Shown here one piece after another: positions 10,404 through 20,021 of a stretch of 64,000 nucleotides of DNA (within the stretch, counting starts at the first letter, position 1; the number at the start of each line of letters is the position of its first letter). A program made the translations under genes and the position numbers. Location of the stretch: assembly GCF_000956595.1 (NCBI RefSeq), contig NZ_JYOO01000004.1, positions 124,001-188,000 on the forward strand, given 5' to 3'. The notes beneath the pieces were generated by a model that was given only the letters and a program-made list of their open reading frames with translations, did not search any database and had not been told where the DNA came from. Source of the DNA: Priestia aryabhattai B8W22 (GTDB lineage Bacteria > Bacillota > Bacilli > Bacillales > Bacillaceae_H).

Positions 10404-11222
10404 TTACTTTAATGCTAATTTTTCTTCCATAATCCATTCATGATCTTTGCTATTATTAAATTTCCATGTTCGAACAGGACCAGCCATGACGTTTAAATAA
10501 TAAACTTCATAACCTGGAGGCGCAGATACCGGGTGATAGCCTTTAGGAACTAAGACTGCATCTCCATCTTTAATGACCATTGTTTCATCTAGAGATTGAT
10601 CGTCCGTATATACTCGTTGAATTGCAAATCCATGTCCTGGGTTGACTTTATGGTAATACGTTTCTTCTAAATACGATTCATGCGGCAAGTTGTCTTGATC
10701 GTGCTTATGAGGAGGATAGCTTGACCAGTTTCCTTCCGGCGTAAACACTTCCACTACCAGCAGACTATCAGCCGGCTTTTGTTCTGGAAGAATGTTATGG
10801 ACTTGTCTCGCGATATTTCCTGCTCCGCGATGCTCTACGCCCACATCCTGCGGTGCAATTAAACGAGCAGGGTATGTACCTTTTCCAGGCGCTGCGCATA
10901 CCGCAATTTCCAAGTCGGTTACAGCTTCTACTTCATAGTGATCATCATTCGATACATATACGGAGTACGGAGGAATTTTTTCAAAGATATTCATTCGCTG
11001 TCCGATGTTTTCCCATTTTTCTTCTTTCGTAGAAACGTTGGACTTACCGGTCAAGATTACAATACAAACCTCTTGATTTTCCGTGTTCTTTTTAAGTGTT
11101 TGACCTTTTTTTAATGAGTAAACGTCAAAGCCAATGTACTTCCATCCCGCAGATTTCGGCGTGATGCTTAGTACGTTACCATCGCTGTCAGCTGTTTTTG
11201 TCGGTACGATTAAATCAGCCAT
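10404..11222 (-). CDS. iolB: 5-deoxy-glucuronate isomerase
   Basis: About 272 residues, matching the usual IolB length. IolB isomerises 5-deoxy-D-glucuronate to 2-deoxy-5-keto-D-gluconate. It is a two-barrel cupin; the C-terminal barrel carries metal-type histidines (SYPPHKHDQDNLPHESYLEE, then HGFAIQRVY and LVPKGYHPV). Start ATG 11222 is preferred to GTG 11234 because AAAGGTG then sits 8 bases upstream and the protein begins MADLIVPTK. Confidence 0.93.
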   Translation of the reverse strand: MADLIVPTKTADSDGNVLSITPKSAGWKYIGFDVYSLKKGQTLKKNTENQEVCIVILTGKSNVSTKEEKWENIGQRMNIFEKIPPYSVYVSNDDHYEVEAVTDLEIAVCAAPGKGTYPARLIAPQDVGVEHRGAGNIARQVHNILPEQKPADSLLVVEVFTPEGNWSSYPPHKHDQDNLPHESYLEETYYHKVNPGHGFAIQRVYTDDQSLDETMVIKDGDAVLVPKGYHPVSAPPGYEVYYLNVMAGPVRTWKFNNSKDHEWIMEEKLALK

Positions 11223-11317
11223 TACTGTCCACACCTTTCTATTTCTTATTTTTTACCACGTTTATGCTAAGGACATTCTTTAATCAAGCAAACTGTATAT
11301 TCTAGCTTTTTAAAAGA

Positions 11318-13240
11318 TTAATATTTTCTTGCTTTTTGCAACTGGCTTTCTTTGCCTTCAAACGCCGTTTGAACATCTGAGCTTTCAGATACGGATGCTA
11401 CTCCTACATGCCACCAAGAATCGTAGCCGTCCGTCATTGTTTTTGGAAGAACTTTAATGTCAATCAATGTACTAACACTTTGTTTTTTTGAATCTTCAAC
11501 GGCATATTCAAGCTCTTCCATTGTATACACTTCGTATGTTTTGGCGCCGTACGCAGCTGCAGATTGAGCAAAGTTGATGCGCATAATATCTCCATCAAGC
11601 TGCCCCGTCCTCGGGTTACGAACGCGGAACTCTGTGCCAAAGCTTTCAATTCCATTATCCATCTGCAAGTTGTTGATGCAGCCAAAGCCGGAATTATCAA
11701 AAAGAACAATATTTATTTTAACTCCTTCTTGAATGCTCGTTACCAGCTCACTATGAAGCATTAAGTAGCTTCCGTCTCCTACCATCGCATACACTTCTTT
11801 ATCGGGCTCAGCCATCTTAGCCCCCAAGGCAGACGCAATTTCATAGCCCATACATGAATATCCGTATTCAAGGTGATACGTATTACGTTCATTTGAGATC
11901 CACATGCGCTGAAGGTCACCCGGAAGGCTTCCTGCTGCACATGTAATAATAGAATCAGGTGCAATTAGTTCGTTTACTTTACCTAGCACAGTCGTTTGGA
12001 CAAGTTCGGTGCTTAGGCTATCTTTATACTCCGACAGGCTTTGATCAAAATGCCCTTTAATTTCCGGAATAAATTCTTCGCCTGTGTATGCAATATTTTT
12101 TAAACGAGTCAGCTCTTGATTCCACTCTGATTTGGCTTCTTCAATTTCAGTTTCATAGCCTGATTTATAGCCTTCTAATGCAGCCGAAAGAGCTTCAAGA
12201 CCCACTTTGGCATCCGCGACAATTTTAGTAGCCTCCAATTTTGATGCGTGAAATTCAGAAATATTAATAGTTAATACATCCGTCTCAGCGTAAAACAGCT
12301 TTGAAGAAGTTGTAAAATCTGTAAAACGTGTACCAACGCCAATAATTAAATCCGCTGATTGCGCTATTTTGTTAGCAGCGCTGTTACCCGTTACGCCAAC
12401 TCCTCCTAGATTTAAAGGATGATTGCTTTCAAGCCCGCTTTTTCCAGCTTGTGTTTCACTAAATGGAATATGAAACTTTTCAGCAAATGCAGCAAATGCA
12501 TCCGCAGCCTCTGAATAACGAACGCCGCCGCCAAAAATAAGAAGAGGCTTTTTCTTTGATTTAATCAGCTTCACTGCATTTCTGATACTTTCTTGCGAAG
12601 GCTCGCGGCGTTCAATAAGATGGGTACGCTCGCGGAAGAAGCTTTCTGGAAAATCCCACGCTTCTCCTTGTACATCCTGCGGCAGCGCGATTGTAACGGC
12701 TCCTGTATCTGCCGGATCTGTTAATACACGCATCGCATTGATCATAGCCGACATCAGCTGTTCTGGACGACTAACTCGATCCCAGTACTTGCTGACGGAC
12801 CGGAAAGCATCATTTGTAGAAAGAGATAAATCGTGCGTTTGTTCAATTTGTTGAAGTACCGGGTCCGGCTGGCGTGTTGCAAACACATCGCTTGGCAAAA
12901 GCAGCACCGGAATATTGTTTGCAGTAGCTGTCGCAGCCGATGTAACCATATTCGCTGAACCTGGGCCAACGGAAGAAGAGCAGGCCATGATTTGCTTTCG
13001 ATGTTTTTGTTTTGCAAAAGCTACTGCAGCATGAGCCATCCCCTGCTCGTTTCTGCCTTGATACACTTCAAGCTCGCCTGGGTTTTCCTGCAGCGCTTGC
13101 CCGATCCCCACCACATTTCCATGTCCAAAAATGGTGAATACTCCTTTGATGAAACGCTCTTTTTTCCCATCAAACTCTACATATTGCTGATTTAGAAATT
13201 TTACTAAAGCTTGACTAGTTGTTAACCTTATCGTTTTCAT
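11318..13240 (-). CDS. iolD: 3D-(3,5/4)-trihydroxycyclohexane-1,2-dione hydrolase (ThDP enzyme)
   Basis: A 640-residue thiamine-diphosphate enzyme of the acetolactate-synthase superfamily that opens the inositol ring to 5-deoxy-glucuronate. The cofactor-activating glutamate is in [17 protein letters not shown]; the C-terminal ThDP motif is GDGSYLML followed by NSGFGCINN. Good AGGAAGG ribosome binding site before ATG 13240. It is the first gene of the iolDBCA operon. Its roughly 600-bp upstream region holds three copies of the island palindrome, so this is the main regulated promoter region. Confidence 0.94.
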   Translation of the reverse strand: MKTIRLTTSQALVKFLNQQYVEFDGKKERFIKGVFTIFGHGNVVGIGQALQENPGELEVYQGRNEQGMAHAAVAFAKQKHRKQIMACSSSVGPGSANMVTSAATATANNIPVLLLPSDVFATRQPDPVLQQIEQTHDLSLSTNDAFRSVSKYWDRVSRPEQLMSAMINAMRVLTDPADTGAVTIALPQDVQGEAWDFPESFFRERTHLIERREPSQESIRNAVKLIKSKKKPLLIFGGGVRYSEAADAFAAFAEKFHIPFSETQAGKSGLESNHPLNLGGVGVTGNSAANKIAQSADLIIGVGTRFTDFTTSSKLFYAETDVLTINISEFHASKLEATKIVADAKVGLEALSAALEGYKSGYETEIEEAKSEWNQELTRLKNIAYTGEEFIPEIKGHFDQSLSEYKDSLSTELVQTTVLGKVNELIAPDSIITCAAGSLPGDLQRMWISNERNTYHLEYGYSCMGYEIASALGAKMAEPDKEVYAMVGDGSYLMLHSELVTSIQEGVKINIVLFDNSGFGCINNLQMDNGIESFGTEFRVRNPRTGQLDGDIMRINFAQSAAAYGAKTYEVYTMEELEYAVEDSKKQSVSTLIDIKVLPKTMTDGYDSWWHVGVASVSESSDVQTAFEGKESQLQKARKY

Positions 13241-13311
13241 ATACCTTCCTACCTTATCTTCTGAAATTAATCACCATCAGATTGATTTTTCTACCCTTTT
13301 TTCACATTTTT

Positions 13312-13331
13312 AAATGAAATCGATTTCATTT
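13312..13331. promoter_or_regulatory. Island palindrome 1 (candidate LacI-type operator)
   Basis: Perfect 20-bp palindrome AAATGAAATCGATTTCATTT, about 72 bp upstream of iolD. The core also satisfies the cre consensus, so both the local LacI-type regulator and CcpA are candidates. Confidence 0.7.
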
Positions 13332-13483
13332 GGTGTGATAAATGAGGTTCTATCCTTTTACTTCCTAGCTCTTTCCTTTGTTTCAGCTGCTATTTAGCGA
13401 TGAGACAAATACTTTCAGCCCCTGCACTTTTTAACGCTTAAAGATGGAGAAAAGCTCGAAAATTCATCATAAATTCCACTTTC

Positions 13484-13503
13484 AAATGAAATCGATTTCA
13501 TTT
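13484..13503. promoter_or_regulatory. Island palindrome 2 (candidate LacI-type operator)
   Basis: Same 20-bp palindrome as copy 1, extended by C and G to a perfect 22 bp (13483-13504). Its centre is 172 bp from copy 1. Confidence 0.7.
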
Positions 13504-13609
13504 GGTGTTAAAAAAATATTTTTCAAACTCCATCCTTAACTTTCCCATCATTTTTCCATACTCTGTCTTACCTGTAAAACCAATTTTATTATACATGTAG
13601 CTTCGTTTA

Positions 13610-13625
13610 ATGAAATCGATTTCAT
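13610..13625. promoter_or_regulatory. Island palindrome 3 (candidate LacI-type operator)
   Basis: Perfect 16-bp palindrome ATGAAATCGATTTCAT; centre 124 bp from copy 2. The three sites upstream of iolD could support DNA looping. Confidence 0.65.
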
Positions 13626-13717
13626 CTGATTTTAAAAGCGCTTTCTTATCTATGAACCTAGTTTATAATATTCAGTTTACTTTGTAAACACTTTTTTAAA
13701 AATTTTGTTAGTTTATC

Positions 13718-13768
13718 TTTTTGTTTACTGTAATCGCTTTCTAGAGGAGCGATTACAGTAAACAAAAA
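13718..13768. repeat. 20-bp perfect inverted repeat between iolR and iolD
   Basis: Arms 13718-13737 and 13749-13768 are perfect reverse complements (GCGATTACAGTAAACAAAAA on the right) around an 11-base loop. It lies after the iolR terminator hairpin on the minus strand. It may be a second terminator-like hairpin or a regulator binding site; it shares GTTTAC/GTAAAC words with 13675-13689. Confidence 0.6.
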
Positions 13769-13796
13769 AGAAAAGGCATACTTCTTTAGTATGCCT
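13766..13796 (-). terminator. Rho-independent terminator of iolR
   Basis: Stem AGGCATACT/AGTATGCCT with a 5-base loop, followed on the minus strand by TTTTCTTTTTT. Confidence 0.8.
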
Positions 13797-13839
13797 ACGG
13801 GCTCTAAGTCTAAGCATATGTATAATCACTCAAAAACAT

Positions 13840-14595
13840 TTATTCTTCCGCAAGGACAAATGTAATCTCATTTTCTTTTGCATAGTGCTGATAGCTGACG
13901 TCCACTTTATCTGTAATTAAATAATCCACTTCATGCAACTGACAATACGTAATCATTGCATACTTATCAAATTTTGTATGATCTGCTAATAAAAACACTT
14001 TTGTACTTCTTTTTATGACCGTTTCTTTGATTTCACTTTCAACGGGCGATGAATTCGTAACGCCATTTGATATGGAAATACCCGTAGAAGCCATAAATAC
14101 TTTATCAAAGTTGTAATTCTTTACAGGATTGGCATGGTTAAAGCTTGAAAATGATTGAGTTTCACGCTCAAGATAGCCGCCTGTAGAAATTACTTTTAAC
14201 GCATCAAAAGGCAAGGCTTTTACTATAACATCCAAACTATTTGTAACAATCGTTATCGATTTGTCTTTTAGAAATTCAATCATTTCTAACGTGGTGGTTC
14301 CTGAATCAATAAAGATCACGTCTCCGTCTTCTACGTACTGAGCTGCCGTTTTGGCAATCAAACGCTTTTGAAACTGATTTCTTGTTTGTCTTTCATTAAA
14401 TGATTCAAGCTTCACATGATTAACGGCTACTCCGCCATATACTTTTTTAATATGCCCTTCATCCACTAACTTTTGAACGTCGCGTCGAATCGTGTTTTTG
14501 GAGACTTCAAACACCGAAACCAAATCATCTAATGAAACAGATTCATGTTCAAAAACATACTCTTGAATTTGTTGAATTCGCTTCGTTTTTAACAT
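13840..14595 (-). CDS. iolR: DeoR-family repressor of the inositol operons
   Basis: A 251-residue DeoR-type repressor: winged helix-turn-helix at residues 1-57 (VSLDDLVSVFEVSKNTIRRD) and a C-terminal sugar-phosphate-sensing domain (DSGTTTLEMIEFL, VFLLADHTKFDKYAMI). By analogy with B. subtilis, IolR is relieved by 2-deoxy-5-keto-gluconate 6-phosphate. Good GGGGGAGG site before ATG. Here the gene lies between the iolE-T-I-J and iolD-B-C-A groups on the same strand, with its own terminator, rather than divergent from the operon as in B. subtilis. Confidence 0.88.
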   Translation of the reverse strand: MLKTKRIQQIQEYVFEHESVSLDDLVSVFEVSKNTIRRDVQKLVDEGHIKKVYGGVAVNHVKLESFNERQTRNQFQKRLIAKTAAQYVEDGDVIFIDSGTTTLEMIEFLKDKSITIVTNSLDVIVKALPFDALKVISTGGYLERETQSFSSFNHANPVKNYNFDKVFMASTGISISNGVTNSSPVESEIKETVIKRSTKVFLLADHTKFDKYAMITYCQLHEVDYLITDKVDVSYQHYAKENEITFVLAEE

Positions 14596-14692
14596 TTCTA
14601 CCTCCCCCGTTTATCTTTCTTTTCGCTTTTTTGTTACTTACTATTATAACCTTTACAAAAGGCGTTTTCTAGAAGAGTAGCTGTTAAAACAA

Positions 14693-14985
14693 AGAGAGAT
14701 TGAGACATAACTCCATCATTTCCAGTTAAAGACAAATAAGTTAGATACATAAGCTAGTAGGGATCGCTTGTTACACCGCTGATGATTTCCGTGCAAGGCT
14801 TCGCTTTCCGCGTGCGGCCGCTGAGCCTCTTCGCCTTGCCCTCCAATCATCAGCTAGAAGCAACTCAATCGATTAAAACCCTATCAAAGAAAAAATCCGA
14901 ACGAGCTGGATTTTCTATCAAGAATCTCCATTCATCGTTCGGATCTTGCTTCAACTGTAATGCTTTTATTCCAGCCTCTTTTTTA
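14693..14985 (-). repeat. Dispersed terminator-bearing repeat, copy A
   Basis: Copy of the eight-member family. The AAGAGGCTGGAAT end (about 14985) abuts the iolJ stop codon; the other end reads TTGAGACATAAC (about 14700). Reading from iolJ it gives a hairpin with arms GATCCGAACGA/CGTTCGGAT followed by TTTTTTC. The GC-rich module is present but shortened, lacking the CTCCTGCGGG/CCCGCAGGAG core. This fills the iolR-iolJ gap. Confidence 0.85.
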
Positions 14986-15855
14986 TTAAGCTTTATGACT
15001 TGTATGAAACTCTCTCATTTTCTCTTTTACAGTCGCCATTACCGCTTTTTTTCCCGGTGTAAGAATGGTTCGGGGATCATACACGTCACTGTCCCTTTCC
15101 AACGTGTGACGAACCGCACGCGTCCAGGCCTGAAGGCACTCGGTGTTCACATTAATTTTCGCGTGTCCAAAAGCTATTGCTTTTTGAATTTGATAGTTTG
15201 GTATACCGGAACCGCCGTGTAAAACCAGCGGTACATCTGTTAAGTCAGCTATTTCCTTCATTTCATCAAAGCCCAGCTGCGGTTCACCTTGGTACTGTCC
15301 GTGAACTGATCCTAAAGCGGCCGCCAAAGCATCGACTCCCGTTTCTTTTACAAGACGCAGACATTCACCAGGATCAGCGTACACGATGTTGCCAACAAGT
15401 CCGTCTTCCATCCCTCCGACTGTTCCGACTTCAGCTTCAACTGAGACATATTGAGCACCAGCATAGTCTACTACTTGCTTAGTCATGACAATATTTTCAT
15501 CAATCGGGTAATGAGAACCGTCAAACATGACCGAGCTAAATCCAGCGTCGATAGCTTTTTTACACCTTTCTACACTCATACCGTGATCTAAGTGAAGCGC
15601 GACAGGAACAGTAATATTCATTTCCTCTAACAAACCTTCGATCATGCCTACAATGGTTTTAAATCCGCCTAAATAGTCCACAAGCCTGTCTGAAACAGCT
15701 GCAATGACAGGCGCTTTTTCCTCTTCGGCAGCTTGTAAAATAGCCTGTGCCCACTGCAGGCTGTTAATATTATACTGACCAACCGCATAGTTTCCTTTTT
15801 TAGCGGCATGAAGCATATCTTTCATTGATACTAGTTTTGAAGATACTAACGTCAC
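14986..15855 (-). CDS. iolJ: 6-phospho-5-dehydro-2-deoxy-D-gluconate aldolase (class II)
   Basis: A 289-residue class II (zinc) aldolase. Zinc and catalytic residues are visible in [13 protein letters not shown], in [12 protein letters not shown] and in [14 protein letters not shown]. IolJ cleaves the phosphorylated keto-acid to dihydroxyacetone phosphate and malonate semialdehyde. A fructose-bisphosphate aldolase would look alike, but position at the end of iolE-iolT-iolI-iolJ makes IolJ the likely identity. The stop codon touches repeat copy A, whose hairpin probably ends the transcript. Confidence 0.9.
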   Translation of the reverse strand: MTLVSSKLVSMKDMLHAAKKGNYAVGQYNINSLQWAQAILQAAEEEKAPVIAAVSDRLVDYLGGFKTIVGMIEGLLEEMNITVPVALHLDHGMSVERCKKAIDAGFSSVMFDGSHYPIDENIVMTKQVVDYAGAQYVSVEAEVGTVGGMEDGLVGNIVYADPGECLRLVKETGVDALAAALGSVHGQYQGEPQLGFDEMKEIADLTDVPLVLHGGSGIPNYQIQKAIAFGHAKINVNTECLQAWTRAVRHTLERDSDVYDPRTILTPGKKAVMATVKEKMREFHTSHKA

Positions 15856-15871
15856 TGACTGACACTCCTTA

Positions 15872-16729
15872 TTATGAATATGATTTTGTTGTTTGAAAAC
15901 TGTAGTATTCCGAGATAGCCTTAACGGTTGTCGCTTTAGCTGTCTTAATTGCTTCTTCCGCGTTTAATTGATAATATTCAGGTCGGAATAGCTCTACAGA
16001 TACCGCGTCATTATAGCCTTTTTCTTTTAGTGTTGAGAAAATAGCATCTAAATCGATTGCTCCTAGACCTGGCCATACTCGGTCTTCGTCTGTTAAGAAG
16101 CCAATAGGAAAATCCTCCGTGTCATCAATATGAACGATAAATATTTTAGAAATATCCGCTTGTTTTAAGTCTTCTAGTTTTGATCCCATGGCATGGAAGT
16201 GGAAGCAGTCAAGTACTAATCCTACGTTATCGCGGTTTACAGTTTGCACAATGTCATACGCTTGACCAAACGTATTAACCGTACACTGAGGATGACCTAC
16301 AAACTCAACGGCGATTTTAACTCCGTAAGGTTCAGCCAATTCCGATAATTCATTCAGCACTTGTACGCAGCTATTTTTAATCTCTGCTTTTACGATTTTT
16401 TGTTCTGTTACTAAAGGAACGGCTACGATATAGGGAACGCCTATCTTTTGAGCGGTTTCTAGCATACTCTTAAACTCTTCTATCACTTCCTGGTACTCTT
16501 TTTCACTGCGGTTATTAAAGAAAACTAAAGCGTTCAGCGCTAGTGGTTTAATATGATTTGTATTAAAAAACTGCGCTAAATCATCCATTGAGTGACTTTC
16601 TAAATACTCAGGGAGTTTATCCATTGTGCGAATTTCGATATAATCATATCCGTGCTTGTTGCAATATTCAAGGTCCTTTACAAGATTTGAATTTTCTAAT
16701 GTTGTTGCTTCGTTAAAACATAGTTTCAT
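15872..16729 (-). CDS. iolI: Inosose isomerase
   Basis: About 285 residues, nearly collinear with B. subtilis IolI (starts [75 protein letters not shown]). IolI is a TIM-barrel metal enzyme that interconverts 2-keto- and 1-keto-inositol. An upstream ATG at 16744 would place five extra residues inside the ribosome binding site GGAGAG, so 16729 is chosen. It lies 22 bp after iolT and 16 bp before iolJ. Confidence 0.92.
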   Translation of the reverse strand: MKLCFNEATTLENSNLVKDLEYCNKHGYDYIEIRTMDKLPEYLESHSMDDLAQFFNTNHIKPLALNALVFFNNRSEKEYQEVIEEFKSMLETAQKIGVPYIVAVPLVTEQKIVKAEIKNSCVQVLNELSELAEPYGVKIAVEFVGHPQCTVNTFGQAYDIVQTVNRDNVGLVLDCFHFHAMGSKLEDLKQADISKIFIVHIDDTEDFPIGFLTDEDRVWPGLGAIDLDAIFSTLKEKGYNDAVSVELFRPEYYQLNAEEAIKTAKATTVKAISEYYSFQTTKSYS

Positions 16730-16751
16730 AATGATTCTCTCCATTCTTTAC

Positions 16752-18170
16752 TTAAATAATTTTATTGTCATTCATGACGTCAGCGTCTTCATTATCATAG
16801 CTACGGAACCTTTGTTCCAGTTCTTCAAGTGTAAGCCCTTTTGTTTCCGGCAAAAACTTTTTAACAAATAAAATCGCTCCGATGCCGAGTACAACAAAGA
16901 CAAAAAACGTAGTGGATAAGCCAATGCTGGCCAATAAAACAGGAAACGTTAAACCTACAAGGAAGTTAATTCCCCACAGACAAAATACGGTAACCCCCAT
17001 CCCTAAGCCTCTTAATCGTAAAGGGAAAATTTCTGAAAGCATTAGCCACGTTACCGGAGATATAGCTCCTTGCTGAAACGCGAGAAACGTAATCGTTAGT
17101 GCTAATACGATATATGGAAGTGCCGCGGACCCTTCAAATACAAGAGAAAATATACCAATCAGCAGCAGGGCAGTAGTCGTTCCTACTAATCCTGTTATAA
17201 GCATTGGTCTGCGTCCAACTTTACCTAGCAGCCAAATTCCTACAAACGTGGCTAAAACGGAGATGACTCCATTTCCGATATTTCCAATAAGAGCAGCTTC
17301 TGTTTGAAAACCTGCGTCTTTTAAAATTTCAGTGCCGTAATACATAATGGAGTTTACGCCGGTAATCTGCTGTACAACAGCAATTCCAATACCAAGGAAA
17401 ACGACTCTTCGAACCCACGGAGTTGTTAGATCTTTAAATGTTGCTTTTTCCATTTTTGCTTCTTGTTCGTAAGCGCTCTCAATCTCTTGCAACTCTGATT
17501 TGGCTCTTTTACTTTCCCGTATCTTTTGAAGAACCGTTAGCGCTTCGTTATTTTTCCCTTTTGACACAAGCCAGCGCGGACTTTCTGGTACTCTAAGCAT
17601 GCCAAAGAATAAAAAGACAGCTGGAATGGCAGCGATTGGCAGCATATATCGCCAAACGTGAGGGTTTTCTCCTAGCATATTTCCTATAATCGCGTTAAAC
17701 GTAAAGGCAAGAAGTTGACCAGTAACAATCATAAGTTCATTTTGAGTTACCATTTTCCCCCGGCTTTCAGCTGGTGACATTTCTGCTAAATATGTCGGTA
17801 CGGTAACAGATGCTCCCCCTACAGCAAGTCCTAATAGAAAACGGCAAAGAATCATAACGGCTGCGTTTGGCGAAATTGTACATCCAATTGTGGAAACAAA
17901 AAATAGAATGGCAAGATACAGAATCGTTTTACGACGCCCGTTATAATCTGCTAGCCTGCCGCCTACTACCGCACCAAACGCAGCACCAAATAACAGAGCG
18001 CTCGTTACAAGACCTTGAGTAAAAGAGTTGAGATTCAATTGATCAGATTCAGACATATAAGGCAGGGCCCCGTTAATAACTCCTGTATCATATCCAAAAA
18101 GCAGTCCACCAAACGTAGAAACTAAAATGATCGTACGTAAAAATGAATGTTGATTTCCCTGTTTACCCAT
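16752..18170 (-). CDS. iolT: myo-inositol:H+ symporter (MFS sugar porter)
   Basis: A 472-residue sugar-porter-family transporter with 12 hydrophobic helices. Family marks: GGLLFGYDTGVINGALPYM in helix 1, NGRRKT after helix 2, PESPRWL in the central loop, GKVGRRP after helix 8 and FLPETKGLTLEELEQRF at the cytoplasmic end. It imports myo-inositol. It lies between iolE (20 bp upstream) and iolI, making one operon of uptake and early steps. Confidence 0.93.
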   Translation of the reverse strand: MGKQGNQHSFLRTIILVSTFGGLLFGYDTGVINGALPYMSESDQLNLNSFTQGLVTSALLFGAAFGAVVGGRLADYNGRRKTILYLAILFFVSTIGCTISPNAAVMILCRFLLGLAVGGASVTVPTYLAEMSPAESRGKMVTQNELMIVTGQLLAFTFNAIIGNMLGENPHVWRYMLPIAAIPAVFLFFGMLRVPESPRWLVSKGKNNEALTVLQKIRESKRAKSELQEIESAYEQEAKMEKATFKDLTTPWVRRVVFLGIGIAVVQQITGVNSIMYYGTEILKDAGFQTEAALIGNIGNGVISVLATFVGIWLLGKVGRRPMLITGLVGTTTALLLIGIFSLVFEGSAALPYIVLALTITFLAFQQGAISPVTWLMLSEIFPLRLRGLGMGVTVFCLWGINFLVGLTFPVLLASIGLSTTFFVFVVLGIGAILFVKKFLPETKGLTLEELEQRFRSYDNEDADVMNDNKII

Positions 18171-18190
18171 GCTAATTCCCCCGTCTTATT

Positions 18191-19084
18191 TTAAGAATGA
18201 ATAACTAACTTTTCGTTAATGTACTTTCGGGCCATTAAAGCATATTCCAATGGATGTGCAATAGAAGGATCCTGTTCCGCCTCCACTACAATCCATCCTT
18301 TGTAATTGTAATCAACTAACGCTTTATACACGTTTGTAAAATCTACACACCCATCACCCGGCACGGTAAACATACCGGCTAGAAACGACTGTAAAAATGA
18401 CTTTCCTTCTTTTTTGCACTGCTCCAGCACTTTTCTTCTTGCATCTTTAAAGTGAACGTGTTTTATACGATCTATATGTTTATGTAATAGCTCCATATAG
18501 TCTCCGTCAGAAACATAAATATGTCCCGTATCATATAAAAGATGAACATGATTTGCGTCCGTTCCTTCCATTAACCGATCAATTTCAGCTAATGTTTGTA
18601 CACCTGTTCCCATATGGTGATGATAGACAAGACGTAAACCGTATTCTGCTGCGATTTTTCCCAACTCATTTAATCCTGCACATAAAGCTTCCCATTCTTG
18701 ATCACTGAAATAAGGTTTTTCAGCGAAAACATTTCTTTCAATCCCTTGAACACTGTAAGTTTGCTCAGATACGACCGCCACATCAGCATGAACTTCCTGC
18801 AGATACTGACAATGTTTGTGAAATAAATTTGACGTCTCCTCTATCCCATCACGAATGATAAAACTGCTAAACCATTGACCTGCAATTCTTAAATTTCGCA
18901 GCTCAAGCTCTTTGTTTAATATGCTCGGTTCAGGAAAAAAACCTCCCACTTCCGTTCCTTGAAAGCCCGCTACGACGATATCGCTTAACAGATGCTGCAA
19001 TGTGTTTTCTGCACCAATTTCAGGAATATCATCATTTCTCCACCCGATTGGAGCAATTCCCCACAGAATATTTTCGTTTCCCAT
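18191..19084 (-). CDS. iolE: 2-keto-myo-inositol dehydratase
   Basis: A 297-residue TIM-barrel protein that begins like B. subtilis IolE ([41 protein letters not shown]) and has metal-type [31 protein letters not shown] and VVEAEQDPS segments. It dehydrates 2-keto-myo-inositol to 3D-trihydroxycyclohexane-1,2-dione. It is the first gene of iolE-iolT-iolI-iolJ; AAGAGG precedes the ATG. The upstream region carries the longest island palindrome (30 bp). Confidence 0.94.
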   Translation of the reverse strand: MGNENILWGIAPIGWRNDDIPEIGAENTLQHLLSDIVVAGFQGTEVGGFFPEPSILNKELELRNLRIAGQWFSSFIIRDGIEETSNLFHKHCQYLQEVHADVAVVSEQTYSVQGIERNVFAEKPYFSDQEWEALCAGLNELGKIAAEYGLRLVYHHHMGTGVQTLAEIDRLMEGTDANHVHLLYDTGHIYVSDGDYMELLHKHIDRIKHVHFKDARRKVLEQCKKEGKSFLQSFLAGMFTVPGDGCVDFTNVYKALVDYNYKGWIVVEAEQDPSIAHPLEYALMARKYINEKLVIHS

Positions 19085-19155
19085 TTTGATTCCTCTTTTC
19101 CCCTTATTGTGTAATGCTGCCTCACTAGCAACAGATAGTGATAAAACTTACCAAT

Positions 19156-19161
19156 CTTATA
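19156..19161 (-). promoter_or_regulatory. Candidate -10 box of iolE
   Basis: TATAAG on the minus strand directly next to the 30-bp palindrome, which would then cover the -35 region. Weak on its own; supported by placement. Confidence 0.35.
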
Positions 19162-19163
19162 AC

Positions 19164-19193
19164 TTTACAAATGAAATCGATTTCATTTGTAAA
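19164..19193. promoter_or_regulatory. Island palindrome 4, 30 bp (candidate LacI-type operator)
   Basis: Perfect 30-bp palindrome (arms of 15: TTTACAAATGAAATC and its complement) about 80 bp upstream of iolE. It contains the same 20-bp core as palindromes 1 and 2. Position suggests repression by blocking RNA polymerase. Confidence 0.75.
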
Positions 19194-19254
19194 TAAAAAA
19201 ACTCCTTTGTTATGTGTTGGTTAAATATTGGTTAAGTTTGAATTAATATTAATA

Positions 19255-19270
19255 TTAAAAACGCTTTCAG
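19255..19270 (-). promoter_or_regulatory. Weak candidate cre site upstream of iolE
   Basis: CTGAAAGCGTTTTTAA on the minus strand keeps the TGAAAGCG half of a CcpA site but departs at two consensus positions. Confidence 0.3.
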
Positions 19271-19515
19271 TCAATAATAAAATTTCAGAATTTTTTATAC
19301 ACTGCAACTGCCTAAAAGCTTGTTCCTTCTAAAAATGCTAGTTATAAAAGATATCATATCCATTTATGTAACCACACAAAAAGCTTTATCTACTGTTACT
19401 TCAACAATAGACAAAGCTTTTATGAACAAAGATATATTTCTTATTTTAATAGTATGATTATTTAGTATGAATTTATGGAATAGATTTATAAAAAATAACC
19501 TGCATCTTTTTAGAA

Positions 19516-19614
19516 TCAGTTTCCTTTTACTTTTATAATTGCTTCTCCGTAGCTTGTCATTGACGTTTTAAATTCAGTTATGAACTTCTCTACTTTTGAA
19601 ATAGATTTTTTCAT
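19516..19614 (-). CDS. Small 32-residue peptide, unknown
   Basis: A short frame MKKSISKVEKFITEFKTS... ending in KVKGN, with an excellent ribosome binding site AAAGGGGACG 6-8 bases before ATG. It is basic and probably an amphipathic helix. No family is recognised. The strong site is the main reason to believe it is translated. It lies alone between iolE and the Crh-like gene. Confidence 0.4.
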   Translation of the reverse strand: MKKSISKVEKFITEFKTSMTSYGEAIIKVKGN

Positions 19615-19951
19615 TTTATCGTCCCCTTTGGCTCTTATATAGCTCTATTATCAACAATTGTCTGCTGTTTGACAAAGTCAGTGGAAACGGAAACATTCCG
19701 CATGAAAACGTACACATATCTGTTAAAAGAGGCACATCTTCTCATTTGCTTAGTATTTCATCATTTTTCTTTCTTTTTTAGGGTCTCTTCTTACGTGTTT
19801 TGCTCATCTAACAAAAAGATTTACGAGAACTCTCCTTTAAAATCGGCCTTACACTTCGTTCACATTCCCTCGTACTAACAACAGAATCACTATGTGCATT
19901 AACAGTAGGCTTATCCTTTCTTCCCTTTCCACTTTTTATCCAAATTACCTC
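19615..19951. other. Intergenic stretch with no gene seen
   Basis: About 340 bp between the 32-residue peptide and the MerR-type promoter of the Crh-like gene. A 69-codon plus-strand frame exists here but lacks a ribosome binding site and has no protein-like composition. It should hold the promoter of the small peptide; no other signal was found. Confidence 0.4.
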
Positions 19952-19982
19952 TTGCCTTAAAGTTAACTTTAACGTTTAAGCT
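19952..19982 (+). promoter_or_regulatory. AdhR/MerR-type promoter of the Crh-like gene
   Basis: -35 TTGCCT (19952-19957), a 19-bp spacer holding an inverted repeat (TAAAGTTAACTTTAACG) and -10 TAAGCT (19977-19982). The overlong 19-bp spacer with central dyad is the hallmark of MerR-family activated promoters. Nearly identical to the adhA promoter. Confidence 0.7.
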
Positions 19983-20021
19983 AGTTTTATAGTTTTTAAA
20001 CTACAAAAAAGGGGAAACACT

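Noticed and set aside
13629-13648. AAAAGCGCTTTCTT as a further cre site
   Set aside because: At least two fixed consensus positions are missed; too weak next to the clear palindromes.
14782-15222. Plus-strand open frame running from the repeat into iolJ
   Set aside because: It begins in repeat copy A and then lies antisense to iolJ; no ribosome site. Similar repeat-born frames at 24041-24301, 42736-42924, 57379-57567, 62173-62415 and 62280-62471 resemble each other only because the repeats do.
19669-19878. 69-codon plus-strand frame
   Set aside because: No ribosome site, low-complexity Phe/Ser composition, and placed just before the MerR-type promoter.
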